From Kondoa malvinella (lineage: Eukaryota > Basidiomycota > Agaricostilbomycetes > Agaricostilbales > Kondoaceae), in the NCBI GenBank assembly GCA_039545315.1, contig BCIM01000012.1, positions 184,811 to 248,810 on the forward strand: a DNA stretch of 64,000 bases, given 5' to 3'. Each line of letters opens with the position of its first letter. Positions within the stretch are counted from its first letter, which is position 1. Below, piece by piece: positions 45,093-55,450 of the stretch. The notes under the pieces were generated by a model. The model was not told where the DNA came from. It did not search any database and saw nothing but the letters and a program-made list of their open reading frames with translations. Made by a program: the position numbers and the translations under genes.

Positions 45093-46277
45093 ATGTCACA
45101 GAGCTATCAAAGTTGTGGGTTACTTTCGCTCTGGCGGGATATCGTCCCTAATGACATTCACATTGTGATAGACTACGATATTCGGCTACAGACGGGTAAG
45201 CTCCTGTACTTTGTGGCGGGCTTCCATTCTGATACCTCTGTCTGGCAGATCCTGTCAATCTTGACAATCCACCGCAGGCGGAAAATGCTAAGCAGAAGTC
45301 AGCAAGTAAGTCCTCTTCCGCAAGCAAGTAAGGACGAGAATGAATTGCTCAATCCTTTAACAGAGCCGAAAACCAAGAAAGACCCTGCACCGGGTAAAAA
45401 GGCTCATGGTCGTGCACCTCGCCCGTAAGCTCTTTCTCAAATGACTTGATGATTGTTCTGACTTTGTCCTTTGCTCCAGAGATGCGGACGAACGTAGAAA
45501 AGCTCGAAATCGAATTGCCCAACGGGTTAGCGGACATCCGTCACATCATTGTGCTCTCCTGACCTAGACTTGGTCTGAAGTCATTCAGAGAACGCCGGGT
45601 GGAATTCAACAGGGAAGAAAATCAGCGGTCTGAAGATCTGAAGCTAGGGATGGAAGCCGCCTTGCAACTCTTGAGATGGTAAGTCAATGTGATCAGAACT
45701 CAACAGCGATGCTTATCTGCATGGGTGTAGTCTTATCGATGATAACAATATGCTGCGGAGAGGAGCAGGTGTGCCTACATTTGGTCTCACTCTCGATCAA
45801 CTGCTTGCGACCGCCTCACTCGCCGATTTGGCCAGCTCTTATACACGTTGCGAGATTGACAGCCTTTCGCTACCATGGCTCGACAGCCAAAGCCCCAGCA
45901 TCGAGGCTTTCCTTTTGCCTGAACAGACACCCAAAATCTCAACAAGCGGCATATTACAGCTACCCGATTTCTCAAACATCACACCTTTCGAATTCGAATT
46001 CAATACACCAGATACACCACAACTACCGCCTGCCCTATCCTCTTCTTTCGAATTCGAATTCAATACACCAGATACACCGCAACTACCGCCTGCCCTATCC
46101 TCTTCTTTCGAATTCGAAATCAATACACCAGATACACCGCAACTACTGCCTGCCCTATCCTCTTCTCCCCGCGATTCTCGCTATGGATCGCTATCTATGG
46201 AGACCGAGAAGAATGTTTTCTTCACTGGTCACCAAACACTTTACCCCTCCTCGGCTCATCTACCTGCCACATACTGA
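45093..46277 (+). CDS. bZIP transcription factor 2, paralogue of bZIP 1
   Basis: Exons 45093-45195, 45249-45305, 45364-45424, 45480-45525, 45581-45678 and 45731-46277 give 303 residues. A Lys-rich segment (GKKAHGRAPRP) precedes the basic region DADERRKARNRIAQRSFRER-R, closer to the Yap-type consensus than bZIP 1. A Leu/Met/Ala heptad region follows (DLKLGMEAALQLLRCLIDDN). Exons 3-5 are the same length in both genes (61, 46 and 98 nt), and the region after the zipper aligns (LADLASSY versus LASLASSY). The C-terminus contains three 20-residue repeats rich in Phe, Glu, Pro and Leu, plausible for an activation domain. No break seen. Confidence 0.82.
45985..46164 (+). repeat. Three tandem 60-bp units inside bZIP 2
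   Basis: Units start at 45985, 46045 and 46105 with TTCGAATTCGAATTC-like sequence, the third slightly diverged. Each codes FEFEFNTPDTPQLPPALSSS or a one- or two-residue variant. The frame is kept, so copy number can change without disrupting the protein. Confidence 0.9.
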
Positions 46278-49198
46278 TCCCAACTGGCGATCAAATGTCT
46301 TCTGGCTCAGCTAAGTCAGACAGCTCTCACTTTGCTGGTCCTCTCTGCCTGATGAACGGATTGCAAGACCTTTGGTGGTCCTAAAGACTCTGATCACTTT
46401 CTGTCCGATTACCAGTACGTAGACTGACATGCAAGGGTCCTCGGAAAGAAAGGACCCACACTTGCATAGCTCGACTTTGCTCTTTATGCAATAGCAATTT
46501 TTTGATCTGTGTCTTATCGTACCACACCAGTGAAACAAGCGTTCAGTACCATCAGGGTGCCTTGGTGAACATATGAGAGAGAGTGTGTGTGTGTGATTAT
46601 GTGCATTTTCTTTCCTTCGAGGGAAACAGTGAGCGATTAAATGCTACCACCCTCAAGTCGTTACATTACTGAGCCTAAGCTGTACTCCCTCCGCTGTCCC
46701 GTCGTACGAATCCCGGCATATTGGCTGCTACGTCTAGCGCGCCTCTGCTACTGGAGGTCGGGCGCTGCGCTTGGGTAGTGATATCGATAGCATAGCTGCA
46801 GAGTCACCTGGTGAGATCACACTAACAAATTCCCACAGCAAGAATTTACCTTGGAGGGTTGAGTTCCAAGGCATCATTCTGGGAAATCTCGTTGAGCATT
46901 GCCAGCAACAAGCTTTTGGAGACTCGCCGCGTTTGTCGAGCATGTTATTGATTGCGTCCATGTAGATACAGTGTGCGAGAAGAAGTCCTTCAGCGGCTTC
47001 AGCGGAAGCGGGCAACAACTGTGATTTGGTCATTAAACTTTGCCATTCTGGTCATGCATTGGACCGGCAGACGTGCTTCAGCGAAAGGCGGAAGACTGTA
47101 CAGACTGCAGTGTGGCAGGAAAGCGTATGACAGGATAGTCAAGACGGAAAACAGGACAATCCAAAGCAGCAGATGTGACAGCAGAAAGTTTGGAAATGGA
47201 TTTCAAAGAATGGATGATTGTGAACGGCAGTCATGCGTGCGCCGTAGTTTGCAGTTTGGTTCTGCATCAAAGCGAGAGTCTGATCAGACGACTTTCCACG
47301 TCTGCTCAGTTGCTTGCAATGATCAGCGCGAAGTCTGTGCAAACAGAAATCTTCACTTCAGGGCGTTGAGAGGCACTGAGGCCTCTAGAGCTGTAGCTGC
47401 GCGGCTCGGGTGGTCAACCGAATTGAATTCGTCAAATATCTCGCCGGCTCAATCTGCTCAATCTGTGACCATACCCTTCCTTTGGCCTTGGTTCGGGGCT
47501 TTATGCGCTAGGCGTTCCATTCACCAACTCGCTAGGTGTCTTGACACGAGCCAGCTCTCAATCCGTCATCCCGATGCTCGATGAGTGATATGTACAGATG
47601 CGCCGTGCGGAACCTCCCTATCGGATACAACGAAGAGAATCACCGCTACAAGCTGCTCATGCCCAACCTGACCCTTTTGTCTCCTCCACCACCTCGAACT
47701 TGCCATTAGGCGTCACATCAATGTGGGCTTGCTTTGTGATACTGCAATACAGCCAATTAGCCAGGCTTGAAACTCTTCTTGTGATTTACGAACGTGTGAT
47801 GCCAACTGCGACCAACAATCAGTGCATGCTTGTGATCAACTCAGAAAGCTACTAACTCTGGATCAATTCGTCTCTCTCCTCTCAGCAAATAGACGTCACT
47901 CCTATCAGAATTCATCAAAACCTGAATAGGCGATTTGGCTTATTTCAGCTCACGCGTGGATCGCCTTGACTCCGTAGAATCCTGCGCAACCGAAGGGGAA
48001 CGCAACAGCTGCTACGATTGGCCAAACTTCAGGCGTTGTCCGAAAGAGTTTCAATCCGTTCCTCATTGAAGCAGCAGCCATTATCTTCACTTCGAGATGG
48101 ATTTGCAAACTAGAAGGAATATGGTGTCTAGCGATAAGGACAGAGGACGCATGCTCTTCGAAAGCCCAGCTCCGTGTCTTTCCCTGATTTTGTCATGGCA
48201 TAGCTTTCGGCTCCGACCGGAGCCATTGCTCTCGCACTTATTTCGTCAACATCCCACAACCATACTGTGTCACACCACTTTCTTTGCGCGCTACTCATCG
48301 AAGACCCTTGACATGAACCGAATACAATGCATTCTCCTCGCGCCAGATTTAGCGACCTTTATCCCAAAGTGAGTGAACGCGCTGTCTCCCGCCTCAACGA
48401 TCTGATTCAGCCGATAGGAGCATCCTTGCCACGACCACAACCAATCGGAAGACAGTCCTTCCGAAATTCAAGATCCTCTCGAAAAGTCTGGGCTTGCGAA
48501 TGAAATCGGAACAGCTGTTCATGGGGCCAATCAAGCTACTCACGCAGTTGGCGAAAGTGTGTACTTCTTCTGCCTCCGTGACTTGCATGCCTGAGCTCAG
48601 GCCTTCTACAGCCGTTCGTGGCAGCTTGAACGACGTTTTTGACCATCTCGCCGTAGGTGCATCCTTCCATTCTACGTAACCTGTACTCACGCAGTCATAA
48701 TCTAGGCCGTCTTAACCATCAATGCAGCGCCATCTGGAGATGATTTCACCTGATGCTGCAAAGTCTTCCTCCCCCGTAGAGTCCTCAACTATACACTGGC
48801 TGATTTCAATTCTCGCCTGCACGAAAGCTCAGACCAGCAACCGCCAGAGGAAACCGAATGCGAGTCGACTCCAGTCACCCAACTCCTCCCAATCAACGTT
48901 TATGGCACTGCTGTTGCGGTTCAATTAACGCTCGCTAGGATGAAGTGACATCTCTACGGTCAGGCAGCATGCTAGTAATGTCAAGTCGGCAGGAATAGGC
49001 ATTCAATCTCGTTAGATCAGTCTGATTGCGGAGGAAATGGCAATAGAGCGGGAACCTATATCACTATTGAATGCAGTCCTCTCCCCAGTTGCCCATCAGC
49101 TTCCAATATTGTCATCACTTAAGTTCGTTCTCGTGTACCGCTAAAAGCGCGAGCTCTTGTTGTCTCAAACCAGCCGGGATTCTCGCATCGTGAGCTCA
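46278..49198. other. Long sparse stretch
   Basis: 2.9 kb with a (GT)n tract near 46575 and the family B remnant at 47.0 kb. A minus-strand coding-like segment near 48400-48680 (HTFANC at a GT donor, then FERILNFGRTVFRLVVVVAR, a possible membrane helix) shares its donor-spanning sequence with the 36.0 kb repeat. No complete gene could be built. Confidence 0.4.
46900..47033 (-). pseudogene. Family B remnant
   Basis: From ATGACCAAA at 47033 the frame reads MTKSQLLPASAEAAEGLLLA and directly into IYMDAINNMLDKRG, matching both the pre-41-nt segment and the V-I-R-A-S-I-N-x-M-L-D motif but without an intron between them. No A-E-x-L-R last exon was found downstream on this strand. Confidence 0.4.
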
Positions 49199-49486
49199 AT
49201 GAGCAAAGACCAAGCCTCGGTTATTGCACTGATCCACCAAGAGTTGCACAGCATGCTCATCACTCGAACATTTTCGCTCACCAACTTCGTGATCGCTTCT
49301 TCAGCTCTACTGTTTCAAGTTGGCGTCTTATACCCATGGCACCAGCAAATAGACGATAGTTTTACACGCTTTCAGGCTGAACAAAGGAAAATGATGCACG
49401 AGATGCGCGAGAACGAGCAAGCGCGTTCGGCGGAATTGCAGCAAATCAAGAGTAGGTTGGATGACCTTGCAAACACGCGTAAATAG
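49199..49486 (+). CDS. Small membrane protein with C-terminal coiled coil, 95 residues
   Basis: A single exon starts MSKDQASVIALIHQELHSML. A probable membrane helix lies at about residues 29-46 (NFVIASSALLFQVGVLYPWH). The C-terminal half is a strongly charged heptad-like helix (FQAEQRKMMHEMRENEQARS through LQQIKSRLDDLANTRK). It has no signal peptide motif and no Cys. It is unlike families A and B. The coherent amphipathic pattern across the whole frame supports a real gene. A tail-out dimerising membrane protein is one possible reading. Family not recognised. Confidence 0.55.
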   Translation: MSKDQASVIALIHQELHSMLITRTFSLTNFVIASSALLFQVGVLYPWHQQIDDSFTRFQAEQRKMMHEMRENEQARSAELQQIKSRLDDLANTRK

Positions 49487-49619
49487 TTACTCGGGTGTGT
49501 GTAACTTCAGCCAATGTAAGGGCTATGCTCGCTTATGCTCACTCGCCCTTGTCACCAGACCCAAAGATAATCGAGCATTCGTGTCATCTCAGTCGTCACA
49601 GTCTGATCAGTACTTCTCT

Positions 49620-50880
49620 AGATCGCTGACAAGTAGCATGCGTGTAGCACGATACGACCGGTGATCTTGGACTCTTTCCATCAACTCGTACACTGTTGGA
49701 AGAGCGGGCATTGGAACCATCTGCATGTGCCCAAAGAATTGTCAATTTACAGTGCGCATGATTAAGAGCACGACTCAAAACAGCGAATAAAATGCCATTA
49801 CTATGACGCACAGCTCGCTTGAGACAGCGTGAACAGATCCTGGGTAGAGAAAGCGTACGGCCTGATCATTTCGAGAGCTGAATACTAATCAACTTGGCCT
49901 TTCATTCGAAGTTTCATGACTAATTACCTTGTTGGTGTAACTTGCCGCCTGCTGCTGTACAAATCACGGCATGTGGGCCAAGGCCATCGGGCCCCGACTT
50001 CTGGACCTGTTCGACTGCATGCCATTTGGGCTGATGAGCGATTCGCTCTCGAACAAGCTCCTGGCAAGACCTACCTATATCACCATCTTGATAATCGATA
50101 AAGACTTTGGCGCCCGATTGTATGCAAAGCTCTTTCTTCTCTTCACCGGTCTCCACAGCAGTGATTTGCAGACCTGCGTAGGCTGCGTATTGAATCGCCA
50201 GATGTCCAAGGCCACCGCCGCCGCCGCCAAGAGTACAGACGTATTGATTCGCTTGCAGATGCGCTTCTTTGATCGCCCTATGCAGGTCGAAGATTTGAGT
50301 TGGCTTTTGCAATGGTGTGAATCAGAACGCTTACTTGTACACCGTCACACCAGCACGCCTATAGGCAGAGCATGAGCGCGTTGCGCGATAAAGACATCGG
50401 GAATCCTGACTGACAGGATTGGAGCTGCGTCAGATAAAAGCATTCTCTCTGGGATCACGACGAGTTGCGCAATGAAGGCGACTGCGTATTGCTGGAAGCT
50501 GCCATCGAAGCTGAATCCAGAGCACAGGGCCCTGACGCACAGAGCTGCAAAGATCGTCAGAATCCGCGATGGCGTTTCGCGATTAAATCAACGTACTCTC
50601 GAGTGCTTGTTTACAGTAGACAAATGTTGTCAGAAACTGCTTCTCAAAGTGAACTGACCCCAACGCTATCGCCAATTCGAAAGGCTGTGGTCGTGTCTAT
50701 TCCTAGAGCGACGATGAATCAACTGCCCGCGTGGCCGCCGATGAGCGGCAACTTGGACGCTATTGGCCAATCGCCTTTTGAAGCGTGCAGACTTAGGGAA
50801 CATCTTAGAACGATAGGGTAGAGAATAGCAAGGAACAAAAAACTCGGTATGGCATACACCTAGTGAAATAAGCACCCCGA
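49620..50880 (-). pseudogene. Relic 3 of the zinc-type alcohol dehydrogenase, nearly full length
   Basis: Minus-strand segments in order: [143 protein letters not shown] and LPTVYELMER. Zinc-ligand landmarks (C-H-T at the start, G-G-H-A-G) and the nucleotide-binding glycines are visible. A TGA lies in frame directly after GGHAGS, and near the C-terminus a one-base shift separates VYELMER from KITGRIVL. With two breaks, active enzyme is unlikely. Relics 1 and 2 are shorter copies of the same gene. Confidence 0.78.
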
Positions 50881-52581
50881 AAGCCTCGCGGTCTGAAGAT
50901 GCAAAGAACCTGAATAGCTGACTTTCACCAGAGCTTCACCAGGCTTCGATTCCGATTCCGAAGGTCGAACAACAGGAATGCGCTCCATCGACATAAGATC
51001 GATAGGATGGCTAATAATGCACCCGCTGGAGGGGGCAATTCAGCGCAGTTCTACTACGGGAGGAAACGCGATTGACTCTTGCTCTTGCGGAATGAGCTCG
51101 CCTTCGTTATATTCGTACTCAGCACCTGACATTGTGAGAAAGTAATGTAGGGACAAGAGCAAGGGTAGCAGCAGGGTGGAGAGCGAACGTGACATAAGCG
51201 CGAAGACAGCGCAGTCTGGAGCAGCTTGCTGCTTACTGAATTGCGCAGAGAAAGCAGAAAGAGCAATCCTGTGGGCAGCTTTGGCTAGCTGTACCAGCCA
51301 GTGCATAGAAAATCCGGAAATCAGTCGTCGACAACGACTCATTGGAGCTGCCGGTGCGCTTGCTTGATCAAGCACGCTCTGTATCAGTTGGCCGGTGGCT
51401 GTTGGCCGTTACATGAAGGTGGATTCGTTGGTTTCGTCGCTCGCTCGCAAGGTAGGCGAAAGCTCAAATCCTGCGTTCTATATCTACTACGTTTTGTTCA
51501 GATATATGCATCTTTTCGCATGCTAAGACGATTATATACAACCAAGCATCCAGACCATTATATACAATCAAGCATAGCGAAGCCTTTGGAGCCTGTTCCG
51601 TACGTTCGGAGCCCGTTACTGTATCTTATCAGCCTTTCGTCGGATCTGCACTGTCCAGCTGCACGGACTCACTATGTCGTTGACATTCGTCGGACTACTG
51701 CTGTCTTCCTATATTGCGCGGAAGTACTTCAATAGCTTTTGAGCTTCTAGGCGTCATAGCACTGTGAGCTTCAAACGATCGGGAAAGCGATAAACTGACG
51801 GCCACTCGCACAAGAGACACGATGTAGGCTTCGAAGTGAGGGTGTGCAAGAGTCTGTTGGTGTCAATTCTTTGGGATTTGAAGCGAATCAGCCGACTGAG
51901 CTCGCATTGCATCGCAAACGGTTGAAGGGCTCACGATGACACGTCAGGCTTCCACAATCTCACGCCGCTGTCTATAGGCACTGAGCTGCTGCTATACGCA
52001 TCGGGCGCTTGGCTGTGCGATGGTGGAACCCGATCTGGGATGGAAGGAAGAGAGGATGGAATTGGCGTGAACGCAAGGCTGGAAAGTCTCAATATGGTCT
52101 TCATGGCGCAGAGTAAGTAGAGGAGCTAAGACGCAACGCAGATAGCAGCCATTTGGTCATCTATTTGGTCATGGTCTCGCTCGACCTGGAATTGGATGTG
52201 GTCACGCCTCTCCTCATATGACAGCTGAACTTGACAGCCGGTCACGTATTAAAACGTGACACCTCCTTTGCCCGTCGTGAGTGTCGAGATGAAGATCCAA
52301 GGGAACAAAGAGCCAGACACGCTGCACGCAAGAACAGTTTCTGCGACCAGGTTAGTCTACTTGTGATCCTTACGCGCTATGCTGTCTCCAGGCTTCGTGT
52401 TCAGCAGAGAAGGTCTTGATGCCATCATGCGATATCCGGATTCTCGGCAGGTTTCTGCTGTAGAATCTGTTTCCTGGCTGCTCTATATTCAGCAGCTTCG
52501 GGATTCGCGTCTGGTTAGCCTTGAGGCTATCTCATTTTGACTAAGGCTTGCACAATTTACACCCATGTACATGCATTTTAC
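50881..52581. other. Sparse stretch with a small secreted-peptide candidate
   Basis: Apart from the 51-residue frame listed at 51040-51195 I see no supported gene. Near 52151-52172 ATTTGGTCAT occurs twice in tandem; on the minus strand the first copy opens MTKWLLSALRLSSS and stops after 19 codons, resembling other detached MTK starts in the block. Confidence 0.4.
51040..51195 (-). CDS. Candidate secreted peptide, 51 residues
   Basis: The frame from ATG at 51195 reads MSRSLSTLLLPLLLSLHYFL, a convincing signal-peptide shape, then an acidic peptide (EYEYNEGELIPQEQE) ending FPPVVELR. There are no Cys. The open frame extends upstream without this hydrophobic start being disrupted, so the start is a judgement. 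It lacks introns and known homology. Confidence 0.35.
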   Translation of the reverse strand: MSRSLSTLLLPLLLSLHYFLTMSGAEYEYNEGELIPQEQESIAFPPVVELR

Positions 52582-54885
52582 CTAACACGTCAACTCTACA
52601 GCTTGGCAGAACGCGTCAAAGCAGATAGGCCTAGTGGTTGATCTCCTTTCCTGTCCCGCAACCTGGGATGAAGCAGTCAGCAGAAGTTGGTGCGTTCGTA
52701 TCAGCACGTACAATCTGCGCAGAATCTTGCCAGAGGGATTCTGTTTCACAAGCATGAATGCAAGATCTAACGAGCCAACCCTGCAGACTGACCTTCGGTA
52801 TATCATCGATGAACACGACACCACCTCTGAGCTGCTTGTAAGGAGCGAGCTTCTTTCCCATCCAAGCAACAATCTCTGCCGCTTTAGCATCCGATGCTTG
52901 CGACTTGTCGTTGAGCGATACTGCGAATGATAAGTCCTATGTACTGGCTGTAGCTCGGACTCACTGTAAGCACGTGGAACTTCGGTAGCTTCGTCTGCCT
53001 TGTATATCGGCACAACACCAACGTCCAGGATATCTGATCTGCCGAGTAGGACGCCTTCGAGCTCTGCGCAAGCAAAATGGGCACATCATATTGGGCAGAA
53101 GCCGGCTTGCTTACCGGCTGGAGCAACTTGCAGGCCTGCAGACCGCGTCTCATCAATTTCCTGCAGGCCTGATCAGGCAATAACATACCTTTGTATTTGA
53201 TGAGCTAGCAAAAGAGAGTCAGTGTGTAACATGCTGTTTTCCACCTAGACGGACCTCCTTAACTCTATCAGTAACATAAACGTAACCATCCTCATCTACT
53301 GTGCAAATGTCCCCAGTCTTCATCCAACCATCCTCCGTCCAAGAATCTTTGTTGGCTTGTTCGTTCGCCCAATAGCCAAATGTGATGTTTGGACCTCGAA
53401 CGAGCAGCTCTCCAGTATCAAGCAGCAGACCTTCGACCCCAGCGATCAACTTTCCGCAAGATCCTTCTCGAGCAGTTTCCGGCTTATCGGTGCAGATGAT
53501 GCAGGTCGTTTCTAGAAACGAAACACATTAAGCATTGGTTGGATTCCTGTAGAAGCACTGACCAGTCATGCCGTAGCCACCAGTGACCGGAATACCAAAA
53601 CGGCTACGCATCTGCTCATACAATTCTGGCGACAGAGGTGCTGCTGTAAGGTCCGAAGGTAAGTAGGCAACAAATTATGTATGAAAGGAAACTTATCCAC
53701 AGCCTATCTCTTTCACACTGCCCAAGTCATACTCGTCGACAAGAGGAGATTTGGCCAGTGCGAGTACAACAGGTGGAACAAGTGTCTGAGAGGATGTGAG
53801 CGCATGCCAACGCGGTTGCGACCAAGCATACCAAATTTGTGACCTTGTACTTTTGTATACAACGAAGGAAGTCGACAAATTCGAATTTACGCATGAGGAC
53901 AGTCTGGAGACCACAGTATAGTCCCAGGTATTCGAAGACGAACTGTAGCCAGCTGTCAAAAGGCTTCTACGATCGAAAGAGCATGACTCACCAATCCATA
54001 TCTGTCCAGAGGGAGTCAGGCATTGTTTCCGACAAGATGACATTCTGAATATACTCACATGTGGTACAAAGGTAAAAAGCACAGGTAAATCTTGTCGTCC
54101 GTAACTCTCTCGCCCGCAGTGTCGAGATACTGTTGTAGAACGCTGCCGATGTTGTAGTGTGTCGTTTCCACTCCTTTCGCCTTTCCAGTAGTCCCACTAC
54201 TATAGCAACGGAAAGCTGTCGTCCTCTTGCATTCTTCTTCCGAAAGCGTTTTGGGTTCTATGCTTTCTTTGCCCCGAAGTTTCCATATAGATGAAAGCTG
54301 CCCGTGTGTGTCGGTGGGATTCAGAAGGTATACTTTGTCCTTAGAAAGGCCCATTCGTTCCATGACCGGATTAACAATATGCATGAGGGCACTATCGGTG
54401 ATGATCAATTTGGCATTTGAATCGCGTGCTAGGTACTCCAGCTCTTCTGCGGTATATGCTGTGTCCAGAATCAGCTGTGAAGCAATGGTCTAAGAGGTAG
54501 AGATGCTCACTAGGATTGGCAAATGTACATATCAAGGAAGCCGCTTGTGTTGCAAACATGGCGGGAGGATAGAAAATAGAATTGGTGCAGAAGATGGCGA
54601 CAACATCGCCTTCTTTCAGACCTGCGCGGTTTCTCAAGCCGTACCCAAGCTGTTGAGTCATGAGCCGCATTTCAGCCAGTCTGCCTCATACATTAGGCCT
54701 GCAATCGCATGTAGAGCACCAACTGCTCACGTCAATGCAGCGTCATCTGTAGAGTCAATGTAGATCTTCTTCTGCGCATCGCGATCATATTCGTTGTCGT
54801 CGAATACCAGATGCCAGCTGTCCTTTGCTGGTTTGGGCTCGTGAACGTATGGCGACTTGATCAAACGGCCTGGACTTGCCGGCAT
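52582..54885 (-). CDS. Acyl-CoA synthetase / 4-coumarate-CoA ligase-like enzyme
   Basis: ATG at 54885; exons include 54885-54731, 54680-54511, 54458-54059, 54001-53992, 53942-53832 and others down to 52582. ANL-family motifs in order: YSSGTTGKAKGVE (phosphate-binding loop), LPLYHIYGL, IGCGAAPLSPELYEQM, GYGMTETT, FGYWANEQANKDSWTEDGWM-KTGDI, DRVKELIKYKGLQVAPAELE, GVVPIYKADEATEVPRAY and IPKNPSGKILRR with the catalytic Lys. The enzyme would form an acyl-adenylate and then a CoA thioester from a fatty, aromatic or similar acid; the substrate cannot be told. One exon junction (53697 to 53645) restores the conserved C-G-A-A-P-L only with AT-AC ends. No premature stop seen. The C-terminus after RRL is atypical and could hide another intron. 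Confidence 0.85.
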
Positions 54886-55450
54886 TGTGTTGTATTGGAG
54901 TAGGCAAAGAGCAGGCAGAGGAATTAAGTAGGAGCGGGTTGTTCAAGAGCGGAGACCCGCATATTCAACTTCACGAAAGAAACGGCCGAGATAGAGGCCG
55001 AGAGCCGGACAGCATGACACGCACTCAATAGTCCAAAGGCGCCAGAAGTTGAGACGAAGTATAGCCAAGGCGTATGATACAGATTGCGCCTTTTTGAAAA
55101 TGGCGGAAAGAAGACCTTATCGATTTATCCTTAAAAGCCGAGCGAGACCTCGGCAACACACTGTTTGAGTCAATCGCTTTGGGATTTAGCCATGCGGCGG
55201 GCTCTTCTCGACATCTAGGCAATGCGTTTTGTCGTTCGGCCAGTCTGGCACATTTGGCATAGCAAGAAAGGTCTCCTTCGACAGCCGCTTCAGCGATGCT
55301 TGCACAGCAACATCCGATATGTGGTCCAATCAAGGAGACAGCGTTGAGCGCGCAGCCATAGATTCTACAGGCTCTCGCTATCCGCTGCCGAATCTCGATA
55401 GTCAAAACAATTCTGTCGACGCGCAGTCTTTTCTGTAGAGTGCGGCTGCT
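54886..55450. other. Intergenic stretch with a Cys-rich minus-strand frame
   Basis: Minus-strand 55405-55025 opens MTIEIRQRIARACRIYGCAL and continues with several Cys (GCCCAS, CYAKC, PRCREE) before losing character. It could be a small Cys-rich protein but has no clear CX9C or secretion pattern. The shared promoter region of the CoA ligase (upstream of 54885) lies here. Confidence 0.35.

Noticed and set aside
49199..49486. Assignment of the coiled-coil membrane gene to family B
   Set aside because: It lacks the 41-nt exon, the V-I-R motif and the A-E-x-L-R end; only the size and single helix are similar.
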